In this document: positions 1 to 8,524 of the stretch, piece by piece
Numbering within the stretch: position 1 is the stretch's first letter
Layout of the letters: every line of letters begins with the position of its first letter
Assembly (NCBI GenBank): GCA_965202845.1
Contig: OZ241856.1
Coordinates: forward strand, 2,046,001 to 2,110,000
Source: CBDATA01 sp965202845
Lineage (GTDB): Bacteria; Acidobacteriota; Vicinamibacteria; Marinacidobacterales; Marinacidobacteraceae
Reading direction: 5' to 3'
Length of the DNA stretch: 64,000 bases
Position numbers and translations under genes: made by a program
Notes under the pieces: model-generated
Told to the model about the DNA's origin: nothing
What the model saw: only the letters and a program-made list of their open reading frames with translations
Databases searched by the model: none

Positions 1-2
1 CC

Positions 3-1274
3 TGGGGATCCGGAGGTCCGGCCGGCGCCGGCTCGCCGCCGATCCCCTACGTATTCGAATTCCCGAACCAGACCCACGCCCACACCTCAGTGCCGACCCA
101 CACCGGGCCGGCGCGGGCGTGGCGGGCGCCCAACCACCCGCAGGCCTGCTTCGTCACGATGCGGGCGATCGACGACCTGGCCCACGCCGCCGGAACGGAC
201 CCGCTGGACTTCTTCCTCAAGAACATCCATCTGACCGGGGAACGCTCCCAGGTCTATGCGGATGAGCTGGAGAAGGGCGCGGAGTTGATGGGCTGGCGCG
301 AGCGCTGGCGTCCGCGCGGCTCGTCCAGCGGCGCGGTCAAGTCGGGACTCGGACTGGCGCTCCACACCTGGGGCGGTCGCGGACACCGCAGCAACTGCGA
401 AGTGCTGGTGTACCGGGATGGTCTGGTGGAGGCCCGGATCGGCAGCCAGGACCTGGGAACCGGCACCCGCACGATCATCGGCATTGTGCTCGCCGAGACC
501 TTCGGCCTGGACATCCACCAGGTGAAGGTCACGATGGGGAGCAGCATGCTGCCCGCATCCGGCGCCTCCGGGGGAAGCACCACGGTCGGCGGGGTCAGCG
601 GCGCCACCCGGCGAGCGGCGCTGAACGCGGTGGACGCCCTCTTCGAGCGGATCGCCCCCCATCTCGGGACCGAACCGGCCAACCTCGAGCTCCGGGACGG
701 TCAGTTGCGGTTCCGCGACGGCGCGAACCCGCCGATGCCCTGGCGACAGGCGGCGGCGATGGTCGGCGTGAACCCGATTTCGGCCACCGGCGCCAACCCG
801 GGGCCGGGGCAGCTCACCGACAGCGGGGTCGGCGGCATCCAGATGGCCGACGTGAGCGTGGACACGGAGACCGGCGTGGTCTCCATCAACCGGCTGGTGG
901 CGGTTCAGGATTGCGGGCTGATCCTCGACATGAAGACCGCCGAAAGCCAGGTCTACGGCGCGCTCATCATGGGCGTCACCTACGCGCTCACCGAGGAGCG
1001 GATCTTCGATCCGGTCACCGGGCGGATGCTGAACGCCGACATGGAGTTCTACAAGCTGGCCGGGATCGCCGACGTGGGCGAAATGGTCGTCCACATGATG
1101 ACCGGCCCGGGTTACGACGAACGCGGAGTGATCGGTCTCGGGGAACCCCCGGTGATCGCCCCCGGCGCGGCGATCGCCAACGCCGCCACCAATGCGGTCG
1201 GCGTGCCGATCAACGAAATGCCGATGACCCCCGAGCGGGTGCTCGCCGCCATCGAGGCGGGAGGGAGAGCGTGA
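3..1274 (+). CDS. Molybdenum hydroxylase (xanthine dehydrogenase family) large subunit, 5' truncated by window
   Basis: C-terminal part of a molybdopterin-binding catalytic subunit of the xanthine dehydrogenase / aldehyde oxidase / CO-dehydrogenase-type family. The frame is open from base 3, so the N-terminus lies outside the window; 423 residues are visible. Family marks seen: a GSQDLGTGTRTI stretch, a SGGSTTVGGVSGATRRA stretch typical of the cofactor-binding region, and near the C-terminus GLGEPPVIAPGAAIANA, whose Glu corresponds to the catalytic base of the family. The stop overlaps the start of the FAD subunit (ATGA), so the two are translationally coupled. The substrate cannot be told from sequence. 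The [2Fe-2S] subunit usual in these trimers is not visible and may lie upstream. Confidence 0.93.
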   Translation, partial: WGSGGPAGAGSPPIPYVFEFPNQTHAHTSVPTHTGPARAWRAPNHPQACFVTMRAIDDLAHAAGTDPLDFFLKNIHLTGERSQVYADELEKGAELMGWRERWRPRGSSSGAVKSGLGLALHTWGGRGHRSNCEVLVYRDGLVEARIGSQDLGTGTRTIIGIVLAETFGLDIHQVKVTMGSSMLPASGASGGSTTVGGVSGATRRAALNAVDALFERIAPHLGTEPANLELRDGQLRFRDGANPPMPWRQAAAMVGVNPISATGANPGPGQLTDSGVGGIQMADVSVDTETGVVSINRLVAVQDCGLILDMKTAESQVYGALIMGVTYALTEERIFDPVTGRMLNADMEFYKLAGIADVGEMVVHMMTGPGYDERGVIGLGEPPVIAPGAAIANAATNAVGVPINEMPMTPERVLAAIEAGGRA

Positions 1275-2224
1275 TGCGAGCCTTCGAATACGCCAGTCCC
1301 CGGACCGCGGAGGAAGCGGTCCGCATGCTGGCCGTCCCCGGCGCGGTTCCGCTGGCGGGGGGAAGCGATCTGCTGAGCCTGATGAAGGACGGCGCGGTCG
1401 CGCCCTCCCGGCTGGTGAACCTGAAGGGCGTCGCCGACCTGGCGGGCGCCCGGGAGACCGACGACGGATTCCGGATCGGAGCGACCACCCGTCTCGGCCC
1501 GCTGGCCGAAGCGAGCGCGATCCGGTCCCGGTTCCCGGCGCTCGCGCAGGCCATCGCCAGCATCGGCAGCCGGCAGGTTCTCTCGGTGCGAACGGTCGGG
1601 GGCGACCTCTGCCACCGGCCCCGCTGCTGGTACTTCCGCGCCGGTTTCGGCCTGGCGCCGATGCGAGACGGCGCTTCGATGGTCCGGGAAGGCGACAACC
1701 GCTACCACGCGATCTTCGGGAACGACGGAGCGGCGCTCTTCGTGAACCCGTCGATCGTGGCGCCGCCGCTGATCGCGCTCGGAGCTTCGGCGACCGTGCT
1801 CGGACCGGACGGCGAGCGGACGATGCCGCTCGAGGATCTCTACCGGACGCCGGCCTCCAGCGACGAAAGCGAGTTCACCCTGGCTTCCGGGGAGATCGTG
1901 ACCGCGGTCACGATTCCGATGCGCTCCAGCCGGAACGGAACCGCCGCGATCAAGAACCGCATGGGCTTCGACTGGCCGCTTTCGACCGCAAGCGTGGCGG
2001 CGGGGGACTCCGGCGCCCGGGTTGTGCTGGGGCAGGTCGCTCCCACCCCGTGGATCGCCACGGCCGCCGGAGACGCGCTGCTGGGCGGCCTCTCCGAAGC
2101 CAGCGCCGCCGCCGCCGGGGACGCCGCCGTTTCCGGCGCGAGCGCGCTTTCCGGCAACGGTTACAAGATCCAGCTGACGCGGGTCGCGGTGAAGCGCGCC
2201 GCGCTCGCCGCCATGGAGGGCTAG
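1274..2224 (+). CDS. FAD-binding subunit of molybdenum hydroxylase
   Basis: 316-residue medium subunit that passes electrons from the iron-sulfur subunit to FAD. The N-terminal FAD loop AGGSDLLSLM (about residues 28-37) and the second FAD motif TVGGDL (107-112) are clear. Directly after it comes CHRPRCWYFR, resembling the insertion that holds an extra [4Fe-4S] cluster in PaoB-type and 4-hydroxybenzoyl-CoA-reductase-type subunits. Only two Cys are obvious here, so cluster binding is uncertain. The start at 1274 overlaps the stop of the large subunit by one base. Confidence 0.92.
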   Translation: MRAFEYASPRTAEEAVRMLAVPGAVPLAGGSDLLSLMKDGAVAPSRLVNLKGVADLAGARETDDGFRIGATTRLGPLAEASAIRSRFPALAQAIASIGSRQVLSVRTVGGDLCHRPRCWYFRAGFGLAPMRDGASMVREGDNRYHAIFGNDGAALFVNPSIVAPPLIALGASATVLGPDGERTMPLEDLYRTPASSDESEFTLASGEIVTAVTIPMRSSRNGTAAIKNRMGFDWPLSTASVAAGDSGARVVLGQVAPTPWIATAAGDALLGGLSEASAAAAGDAAVSGASALSGNGYKIQLTRVAVKRAALAAMEG

Positions 2225-2230
2225 ACGAGT

Positions 2231-2491
2231 ATGGCCAAGATCACCGCCACCCCGAAGACCGCCGCGCCCGGCGCCGCCGGGCGGGCCGCGCTCTCGCTGT
2301 GCCACCGGCTGCGCTCCAAGGCGATGTACATGGATGTGGAGTACGACCCCACCGTGCCGGGAGGCGCGCCCGGGGACGGGTACTTCTGGTGCACGCACAC
2401 CCAGAACTGCCTGGGGCCGGACGGCAAGGTCGCCGACCGGGACCGCTGCGCCGAAGGCGCCGGGCGCGCCTGCTTCGAGCGGGCCTGGTGA
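2231..2491 (+). CDS. Small Cys-containing hypothetical protein in molybdoenzyme cluster
   Basis: 86 residues, beginning 6 bp after the FAD subunit on the same strand, hence probably co-transcribed. The second half holds four Cys in YFWCTHTQNCLGPDGKV ... DRC ... ACFE spacing, which could bind a metal or form disulfides. There is no signal peptide or membrane segment. No named family is recognised. The position inside a molybdenum-hydroxylase operon suggests an accessory role, which is inference only. Confidence 0.6.
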   Translation: MAKITATPKTAAPGAAGRAALSLCHRLRSKAMYMDVEYDPTVPGGAPGDGYFWCTHTQNCLGPDGKVADRDRCAEGAGRACFERAW

Positions 2492-2551
2492 ACGCGCTGC
2501 GCTAGATTCCTCATCTCCCCCTCCACCTTCAATCCGCAACGGAGACGCATC

Positions 2552-3232
2552 ATGGCAAGAAAGATCCTCAGCATCTGTCTCGGAGCGCTGCTTCTCGGCG
2601 GCAGCGCGTTCGCGAGCGAAGCGGACACTGCCGACACTGCCCTGGAAGGCCTCTATCTGGAGGCGCGCACCGCCGACGTCTACGCCGGCCACTGCTTTGC
2701 GAACAGCGAGGTGGGGCTGACCGGGCGCGAGGCGATTCTGGCCTGGAGCATCTCGCGGGGACGCTACGAGGGCGTTCCGCTGGACGGCCTCAAGGTAGTG
2801 GCGGTGGTCAAGGCGCAGGCGACGCTGGGCGACCCGCACGCGACTCCGCACCCCGCCGATTCGGTGCTCATCGTGGATCGAAACGCGGACGCCGACCAGC
2901 GGGCCGCGCTCATCCAGTTCGCGAAGGAGATGGGCGGCGATCTTCTCGACCAGGTCCGGGGCGTCCACGACGAGACGGTGGAAGCCGAGTTCGACGTCCG
3001 TCCGGGCCATGCTTCGCTCAAGGCGGGCGAGCTGGTCGAGCTCCAGACCCGCGCCATCACCCACAAGGACCACCTCTGCGGCAGCGAGTTCGTGTACTAC
3101 GACCCGCTGACCGAGATCGAGGGCGCGGTTCCGGCGTACACCGAAAAGCACGCCTTCCGGGGCGACGACTTCGACGCCACCTGGAGCTGCCCGCTCAAGC
3201 GCAGCGCGTTCGTCGGCAGCTTCGCCCGCTGA
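2552..3232 (+). CDS. Secreted DUF1326 domain protein
   Basis: 226 residues with a clear signal peptide (MARKILSICLGALLLGGSAFA) followed by a DUF1326-type domain: LEGLYLEARTADVYAGHC at the mature N-terminus, LTGREAILAW, and VDRNADADQRAALIQFAK are recognisable family stretches. The molecular role of DUF1326 is not established. A purine-rich ribosome site (ggagacg) precedes the ATG. It follows the molybdoenzyme genes by 60 bp and may be part of the same transcript. Confidence 0.85.
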   Translation: MARKILSICLGALLLGGSAFASEADTADTALEGLYLEARTADVYAGHCFANSEVGLTGREAILAWSISRGRYEGVPLDGLKVVAVVKAQATLGDPHATPHPADSVLIVDRNADADQRAALIQFAKEMGGDLLDQVRGVHDETVEAEFDVRPGHASLKAGELVELQTRAITHKDHLCGSEFVYYDPLTEIEGAVPAYTEKHAFRGDDFDATWSCPLKRSAFVGSFAR

Positions 3233-3252
3233 TCGCGCGGAACAAGCCGCCG

Positions 3253-3888
3253 ATGCGCCTCCTGGGGCTCTCGCTGCTGCTGGTCGCCCTTCCCGCATGG
3301 GGCGACGAGCCGGTTCTCGGAACGGCTGAAGGGCCTCCCCCGGAGGAGATCGCCGCCGAAATCCGGGACGCGCTCGGAAGCGAGGGCGTGCGCGCGACGC
3401 TGGAGTCGGGGACGAACCTTGACTTCTGGCTGCGGACCGAACCGCCCGGCGGCGGAGGGGGCAGCAATCCGGCCGCGACCTTCCCCGATCTGGCGGTGGG
3501 CGAGCTGGTCGGCGTGGTCCGCATCGACGGCCCCTGGTCGGACTACAAGGGAAATCCGATCCAGCCGGGGACGTTCACGATGCGCTACGGAAACCGCCCC
3601 GAGGACGGAAACCACATGGGGGTTTCGGTGCATCTCGACTTCGTGCTGCTGGTGCCGGTCGCCGAGGACGCCACCCTGGCGGTGGACTGGGGACAGGCCC
3701 GGCTCAACGTCATGAGCTTCGCCGCCACCGGAGTCGGGCACCCGGCGGTGATGAGCCTCGCGCCCGACTACGCGGGCCTCGCCGAACCGGCGATCTTCGA
3801 AGACGACGCCGGAGGCTACGCGCTCGGCTGGCCCTTCGAGGGCGGACTCGTCCTCGGCTTCGTCGTGGAGGGCGAAGGCGAGCACTGA
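3253..3888 (+). CDS. Secreted hypothetical protein
   Basis: 211 residues, with a signal peptide (MRLLGLSLLLVALPAWG) and a soluble periplasmic or secreted body. A recognisable stretch is QPGTFTMRYGNRPEDGNHMGVS, in a type of protein I associate with Acidobacteria and Planctomycetes but cannot name. It lies 20 bp after the DUF1326 gene. No catalytic motif is apparent. Function unknown. Confidence 0.75.
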   Translation: MRLLGLSLLLVALPAWGDEPVLGTAEGPPPEEIAAEIRDALGSEGVRATLESGTNLDFWLRTEPPGGGGGSNPAATFPDLAVGELVGVVRIDGPWSDYKGNPIQPGTFTMRYGNRPEDGNHMGVSVHLDFVLLVPVAEDATLAVDWGQARLNVMSFAATGVGHPAVMSLAPDYAGLAEPAIFEDDAGGYALGWPFEGGLVLGFVVEGEGEH

Positions 3889-3937
3889 GCCGGGCGCGGC
3901 GGCGGCGATCCTGCTGGCCGCCGGCGCCTCCAGGCGG

Positions 3938-4525
3938 ATGGGAGGCCGCGCCAAGGCGCTCCTGCCCCACCCCGACGGATCGGCCCGCACCCTGGTTCGG
4001 GCCGCTGCGGAAACGCTGGCGGAGGCCGGCCTCCACCCCATCGTGGCGGTGCTGGGATGCCGGAAACGGGAGATCGCCCGGGAACTCGCCGGCGTCCCCG
4101 GAGTCCGCACGGTCGTGAATCCGGCTTGGCGGGAGGGGATGCTCGGCTCGCTGCGTTGCGGCGCGCGCGAAGCCGCCCGGGCGTCCGCGACGGCGCAGTG
4201 GTTCCTGACGGCGCCGGTGGACCAGCCGTTCCTTTCGGCGGATCTCGTCCGCCGGGTGCTCGCGGCGCGAGCGGAAGGCGTGGCGGCGGTGGTTCCGGCG
4301 ACGCCGGAGATGGAGCGGCGCGGCGTGTGGGGGCACCCGGTGGCGCTCGCCCGCCGGCTCCTGCCGGAGATGATGGAGCTTCGCGGCGGGACGGAGGACC
4401 GGGGCGCCGCCGCGCTGATCCGCAGACACTGGAGTCGGGTGTCCGTCGTCGCCGCCGAACCCCGGGACCTGCTGGACGTGGACCGCTGGGAGGAGTACCT
4501 CCGGCTCCGGGATTCCCCCCGGTAG
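3938..4525 (+). CDS. MobA/MocA-like nucleotidyltransferase, start codon unclear
   Basis: Molybdenum-cofactor-type nucleotidyltransferase (NTP_transf_3 fold) that would transfer CMP or GMP to molybdopterin, fitting the molybdoenzyme genes just upstream. The conserved nucleotide-binding loop reads ILLAAGASRRMGGRAKALLP, but the only ATG in frame (3938) lies inside this loop. The motif begins at about 3908, and no ATG, GTG or TTG exists between it and the in-frame stops near 3749. Later features are TAPVDQPFLSADLV and GHPVALARRLLPEMMEL, both typical. The real product must start upstream, at a non-standard codon, or the sequence has an error. Confidence 0.8.
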   Translation: MGGRAKALLPHPDGSARTLVRAAAETLAEAGLHPIVAVLGCRKREIARELAGVPGVRTVVNPAWREGMLGSLRCGAREAARASATAQWFLTAPVDQPFLSADLVRRVLAARAEGVAAVVPATPEMERRGVWGHPVALARRLLPEMMELRGGTEDRGAAALIRRHWSRVSVVAAEPRDLLDVDRWEEYLRLRDSPR

Positions 4526-4536
4526 GATTCTCCCCG

Positions 4537-5754
4537 ATGCTCCGGCGCCTCACCGTCCGCCGCTTCAAGTCCCTGCGCGATGTGACGGTGGACCTGCCCC
4601 GGCTCGGCATCCTGTTCGGGGCGAACGCCTCCGGAAAATCCAACCTGCTGGAAGCGGTGCAGGCGCTCGCATGGGTGGGGAACGCCCGGACGCTGCTGGA
4701 CGCCCTGGGCGATCCGGCGCCGATTCGGGGATACGCCTCCGAGGCGTTCTCGCTGCACGGGACCCAGCTCCGGGCCGACCACGGAAGCTTCCTGCTGGAA
4801 GCGGACATGGAGATCGGCGAGGAGCGATACCGCTACCGGATCGAACCCCGCATCGACTACAAGAGCGGCGCGCTCACGGTTTCCGACGAGTATCTGGACA
4901 AGCTGTCTCCGAGCAGGGCGTGGAGGAATCCCGCCATCGAACGGATGGGCGGCGCCCTGCACATCCGGCGCAAGGGGAAGGGAGCGCACCCCCACCAGGA
5001 GCCGGTCGGCCTGCGCTACGCGCTGCTCTCCGACCGACGCTTCAGCGGCCCCGGCTACGAAGGGCTGGACGCGGTGCGGGAGGAGCTGGCGAAGTGGCGC
5101 GTCCATGCGCTGGAGCCCCAGGTCGCCATGCGCGTCGAACGACCGCCGGCGGCGGTGTCCGACATCGGCGTCCGGGGCGAATTCCTCGCTCCCTTCCTCA
5201 ACCGGCTCCAGGTCGAACGACCGGAGGTGTACCGAAATATCGCCCGGCTGCTCCGGGCGGCGCTGCCGGCGGTGAGCGACCCCAAGGTGGAATTGGACGC
5301 GATACACGGCGTGTTGCGGCTCTCGGTGCGTCAACACGGCGCTGAAATCTCTTCGCGCATCCTTTCCGAGGGGACGCTCCGGGCACTGGCCCTGTGCGCC
5401 ACCGCGGTCAACCCGTGGGGGGCGTCGCTGCTCGCCATCGAGGAGCCGGAAAGCGGCCTCGATCCGCTCTACCTGGACCGTATCGGGAGGCTGATCGCGG
5501 GCCTCGCCCAGGACCGGCAGGTTCTCGTGACCACCCATTCGCCGCTGTTCGTGGATGCGGTTCTGCGGGAAGTCAAGGAGCTGCCCGACCCTCCGCAATG
5601 CGACATCCTGCACACCAAAGCCACCGACCGGGGAACCACGGTGCGCTCCCTCGGGCCCCTCTTCCGGAGCGTCGAATCGCTTGAGGGACTCGAATTGCCT
5701 CCCGAGGACACCCCCTTCCAGAGTCTCCTGATGCGCGGTCTCGCGGATGCCTGA
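4537..5754 (+). CDS. AAA family ATPase (RecF/OLD-like), candidate defence gene
   Basis: 405 residues of the ABC/SMC-like AAA_15/AAA_21 type. Walker A GANASGKS sits at residues 28-35, an ABC-signature-like LSEGTLRALAL in the C-terminal half, Walker B LLAIEEPESGLDP, then the H-loop region VLVTTHSPLFVDA. The nuclease domain of full OLD proteins is absent. The stop overlaps the next gene, which looks like a Toprim-type partner, by 8 bp. This two-gene layout matches ATPase-plus-Toprim defence pairs such as PARIS; the exact family is not established here. The start at 4537 immediately precedes the conserved MLRRLTVRRFKSLRDV beginning. Confidence 0.88.
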   Translation: MLRRLTVRRFKSLRDVTVDLPRLGILFGANASGKSNLLEAVQALAWVGNARTLLDALGDPAPIRGYASEAFSLHGTQLRADHGSFLLEADMEIGEERYRYRIEPRIDYKSGALTVSDEYLDKLSPSRAWRNPAIERMGGALHIRRKGKGAHPHQEPVGLRYALLSDRRFSGPGYEGLDAVREELAKWRVHALEPQVAMRVERPPAAVSDIGVRGEFLAPFLNRLQVERPEVYRNIARLLRAALPAVSDPKVELDAIHGVLRLSVRQHGAEISSRILSEGTLRALALCATAVNPWGASLLAIEEPESGLDPLYLDRIGRLIAGLAQDRQVLVTTHSPLFVDAVLREVKELPDPPQCDILHTKATDRGTTVRSLGPLFRSVESLEGLELPPEDTPFQSLLMRGLADA

Positions 5755-6343
5755 CGACGCGACGATCCTGCTTTTCTGCGAAGACCGGGCGCAGCGGGCG
5801 TTCCTTGAACCCCTGATCCGACGCATCGCTGCCAAAGCGAGTTGCTCCACCGAAATCCGGTGCGTATCGGCGCGCGGGGGCCATCCACGCGCCATCGGCG
5901 AATTCGCCAATTTCCAGAAGAACGAGGACGCGCACGGCGCCGCCGACCTGGTGATCGTCGCCATCGACGGAAACTGCGCCACCTTCGCGAAAAAGCGCGA
6001 GGAAATTCGCAAGGTTGCGACCCGGATAGCTACCGACCGTCTCATCACCGCGACCCCGGATCCCCACATCGAGCGGTGGTTCCTGGCAGACCCCGAGAAT
6101 GCGATGCGCGTGATCGGCGCGATGACGTCCCTTCCCGAGGACAAGTGCGAACGCAGCGTCTACAAGGCCACGCTCCAGGACACGATTCGGAGCGCCGGTC
6201 ACGGCGGATCGGTGGACGGAATCGCCTTCGCCGAGGAACTGGCGGCCCGCATGGATATCCATCGCGCCGGCCGGATCGACCACTCGCTCAGGAGCTTCGT
6301 GGACGAACTGCGCGGGTGGTTTCAAAGGCGGACGGACCGGTGA
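5747..6343 (+). CDS. Toprim-like / DUF4276-like partner of the ATPase
   Basis: 198 residues. The N-terminus ILLFCEDRAQRAFLEPLI has the shape of the acidic first strand of Toprim or DUF4276 proteins (Glu12, Asp13). DLVIVAIDGN (68-76) supplies a second acidic strand, and DPHIERWFLADP (105-116) is typical of RloB/DUF4276-like proteins. It overlaps the ATPase by 8 bp and the maf gene by 4 bp. It is probably the effector nuclease of the pair; the family assignment is from motif shape and is moderate. Confidence 0.7.
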   Translation: MPDDATILLFCEDRAQRAFLEPLIRRIAAKASCSTEIRCVSARGGHPRAIGEFANFQKNEDAHGAADLVIVAIDGNCATFAKKREEIRKVATRIATDRLITATPDPHIERWFLADPENAMRVIGAMTSLPEDKCERSVYKATLQDTIRSAGHGGSVDGIAFAEELAARMDIHRAGRIDHSLRSFVDELRGWFQRRTDR

Positions 6344-6933
6344 GCGGGAAGCCGTGGGCGCTCGCTTCCTCCTCCCCGAGGCGCGCCGCGCTGCTCGCCG
6401 GCATCGGAGTCCCCCACCTGGTGGATCCGCCGCAGGCGGACGAGACCGCGCATCCCGGGGAATCTCCCGCCGCGCTGACCGTCCGGCTCGCCCGGCGCAA
6501 GGCGGAATCGGTCGCGGCGCGGCATCCGGGAGCGGTGACGCTGGGCGCCGACACCGTGGTCTCGCTGGACGACCACATCCTTGGCAAGCCCCACGACCGG
6601 TCCGACTGGGCCGCCATGCTCCGCCTCCTCTCCGGGCGGACGCACCTCGTGCACACCGGGGTGGCGCTGGTCCGGGACGGCGCCGCCGTCTCCGACGTCG
6701 AACGCACCGAAGTGCGGTTCCGCGCCCTCACCGAAGCGGAGATCGCCTGGTACGTCGCATCGGGCGAGGGCCGGGACAAGGCCGGCGGCTACGCCCTCCA
6801 GGGCAAGGGCGCGGCGCTGGTCGCCGCGGTCCACGGCTGCTTCACCAACGTGGTGGGCCTCCCGATCGGCCTGCTCATCCGCCTCGCCACCGGAATCGGG
6901 ATGTCCCTGCCCCATGCCGGAAACGGTTCGTGA
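6340..6933 (+). CDS. maf: Maf family nucleotide pyrophosphatase
   Basis: 197-residue Maf/YhdE-type pyrophosphatase that hydrolyses non-canonical or pyrimidine nucleoside triphosphates. The family start LASSSPRRAALL is followed by LGADTVVSLDD, GKPHDRSDWAAMLRLLSGRTH, and the RDKAGGYALQGKGAA stretch. GTG at 6340 is chosen as start because it overlaps the previous stop (GTGA) and leads straight into the SSSPRR motif. Confidence 0.92.
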   Translation: MSGKPWALASSSPRRAALLAGIGVPHLVDPPQADETAHPGESPAALTVRLARRKAESVAARHPGAVTLGADTVVSLDDHILGKPHDRSDWAAMLRLLSGRTHLVHTGVALVRDGAAVSDVERTEVRFRALTEAEIAWYVASGEGRDKAGGYALQGKGAALVAAVHGCFTNVVGLPIGLLIRLATGIGMSLPHAGNGS

Positions 6934-6935
6934 GC

Positions 6936-7639
6936 ATGCCGGCGGACCTTCCCTGGATTCTGCTCGCCTACGGGTACGTGGCAGCGGTGGTCGCCGCCGC
7001 CGAGATCCTGCGGCGCCGCGCGCTGCTCTCCGTCGCAAGCAGCCGGACGTTCATCCATGTCGGCGTCGGTCTCTTCGCGATTCCGACCGTGCTGCTGTTT
7101 TCGGACTGGCGGATGGCGATCGTCCCGCCGCTCACCTTCGCCGCCGCGAATTTCGTCATCTACCGCTTCCGGCTGCTGCCGGCGCTGGGCGACGACCCCA
7201 CCAATCCGGGAGCCGTGTTCTTCCCGATCTCCTTTGCGATCCTCCTCGCCGTCTTCTTCCGTCCCGGCGCTTCCGACGACCTCGCGCACGTCGCGGTCGC
7301 CGGACTGCTCTGCATGACGCTGGGCGACGCCGCCGCCGCGCTGTTCGGAAACGCTACGGAACCCGCCGGTTCACCATCTTCGGCGCCTCCCGCACCATGG
7401 AGGGCAGCCTCGCCATGTTTCTGACGTCCGGCGCGGCCATCGCCGGAACCCTTCTGGCGGCGGGCGTCCTGCCCGCGCACCCGGCCGCCGCCTTCGGGCT
7501 GGTGGTCGGCACCGCCGCCGCCGGACTGGAGGCGGTCAGCCCGTTCGGAAGCGACAACCTGACCGTCCCGCTGGGGAGCGCCCTGATCCTCCACCTGCTG
7601 CTCGGCATCAGCGAAGCGGCGCTCGGCATCAGTTTCTGA
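6936..7639 (+). pseudogene. Frameshifted SEC59/DGK1-like CTP-dependent lipid kinase / CDP-lipid synthase-like membrane protein
   Basis: Multi-pass membrane protein (hydrophobic segments throughout) of the dolichol-kinase / phosphatidate-cytidylyltransferase-like group. The conserved motif is split between frames: LLCMTLGDAAAALFG ends the first frame, and KRYGTRRFTIFGASRTMEGS begins in the other. The break is at the A-run 7349-7351 (ggaaac). Adding one A gives a continuous 234-residue protein, and the 704-bp span plus one base is divisible by three. A sequencing indel is as likely as true decay. The ATG at 6936 follows the maf stop by 2 bp. Confidence 0.75.
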
Positions 7640-7654
7640 CACCATCACGCCCCC

Positions 7655-8524
7655 ATGAAACGCATCGGCGCCCTGCTCGCCCTCATCCCGCTTCTCGCGC
7701 CTTCGGCGGCGCGCGCCACCTGGTCGGTGATCGCGGTGGACCGGAATTCGGGACAGGTCCTCATCGCCTCCGCCACCTGCGTGCGGCAGTCGCGCTTCCC
7801 TCCCCGGCCGGCGCGGGACCTGATGGACATCCAGGCGGTGATCGTGCCGGGCGTCGGCGTCGCCGCCTGCCAGGCCGGCGTGGACAACACCCGCGCCAAC
7901 CAGATGCTGGTGTACGAGGAGATTCGGCGGGGAACCGACCCGGAGCAGATCCTCGAGCTGCTGCGGGAGCAGGAAGCCGGGAGGGAGGAGTCGCAGATGG
8001 AGCGGCGGCAGTTCGGCATCCTGGACCTCCAGGGGCGAAACGCCGGGTTCAGCGGCGAGCGGAACAGCCCGGCCTCGCTCCACGTCTTCGGGCAGGCGGG
8101 CGACGACCTGTTCGTCCAGGTCCAGGGCAACATCCTGTTCGACGACGACGTGGCCGAGGATGCAGTGCTCGCCTTCACCCAGGCCAGGGGAACCCTCGCC
8201 GACCGGGTGATGGCCGCCATGGAGGCCGCCGACCGGGCGGGCGGCGACCGGCGGTGCACCTGCGAGGAGGCGCCCCGGCCGGCCGCTCCCTGCGACGGCA
8301 AGACCTCGCACGTGGCCTACCTGGCGATCGCCAACCGGGACGATCCGCTCGGACAGTCGCACAACGACGGCGACTATTACGCCTACATCAGCGTCTCCGA
8401 CGAGGACATCCAGCCCCACGAGAACGCCAATCCGGTTCGCACCCTCCGGCTTCGCTATGACGCCTGGAAGAACGCCGGAAGCAAGCGGACCGGAATGCCC
8501 CCGTCGTTGTTCGCCCCCGAATGA
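7655..8524 (+). CDS. Secreted DUF1028 family protein
   Basis: 289 residues with a signal peptide (about residues 1-21, cut near ARA). The mature part begins TWSVIAVDRNSGQVLIASA, the characteristic start of DUF1028, which is predicted to have an Ntn-hydrolase fold. GVGVAACQAGVDNTRANQML and FAQAGDDL-like stretches (here FGQAGDDLFVQVQGN) follow as expected. A Cys pair (CTCEE) and a C-terminal extension of about 90 residues with HNDGDYYAYISVSDED follow. The last 4 bp overlap the PQQ-propeller gene. The enzymatic activity of the family is not known. Confidence 0.85.
   Translation: MKRIGALLALIPLLAPSAARATWSVIAVDRNSGQVLIASATCVRQSRFPPRPARDLMDIQAVIVPGVGVAACQAGVDNTRANQMLVYEEIRRGTDPEQILELLREQEAGREESQMERRQFGILDLQGRNAGFSGERNSPASLHVFGQAGDDLFVQVQGNILFDDDVAEDAVLAFTQARGTLADRVMAAMEAADRAGGDRRCTCEEAPRPAAPCDGKTSHVAYLAIANRDDPLGQSHNDGDYYAYISVSDEDIQPHENANPVRTLRLRYDAWKNAGSKRTGMPPSLFAPE

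Noticed and set aside
3097..6144. 1015-codon open frame on the minus strand
   Set aside because: Antisense to five well-supported genes; low-complexity translation with no motif.
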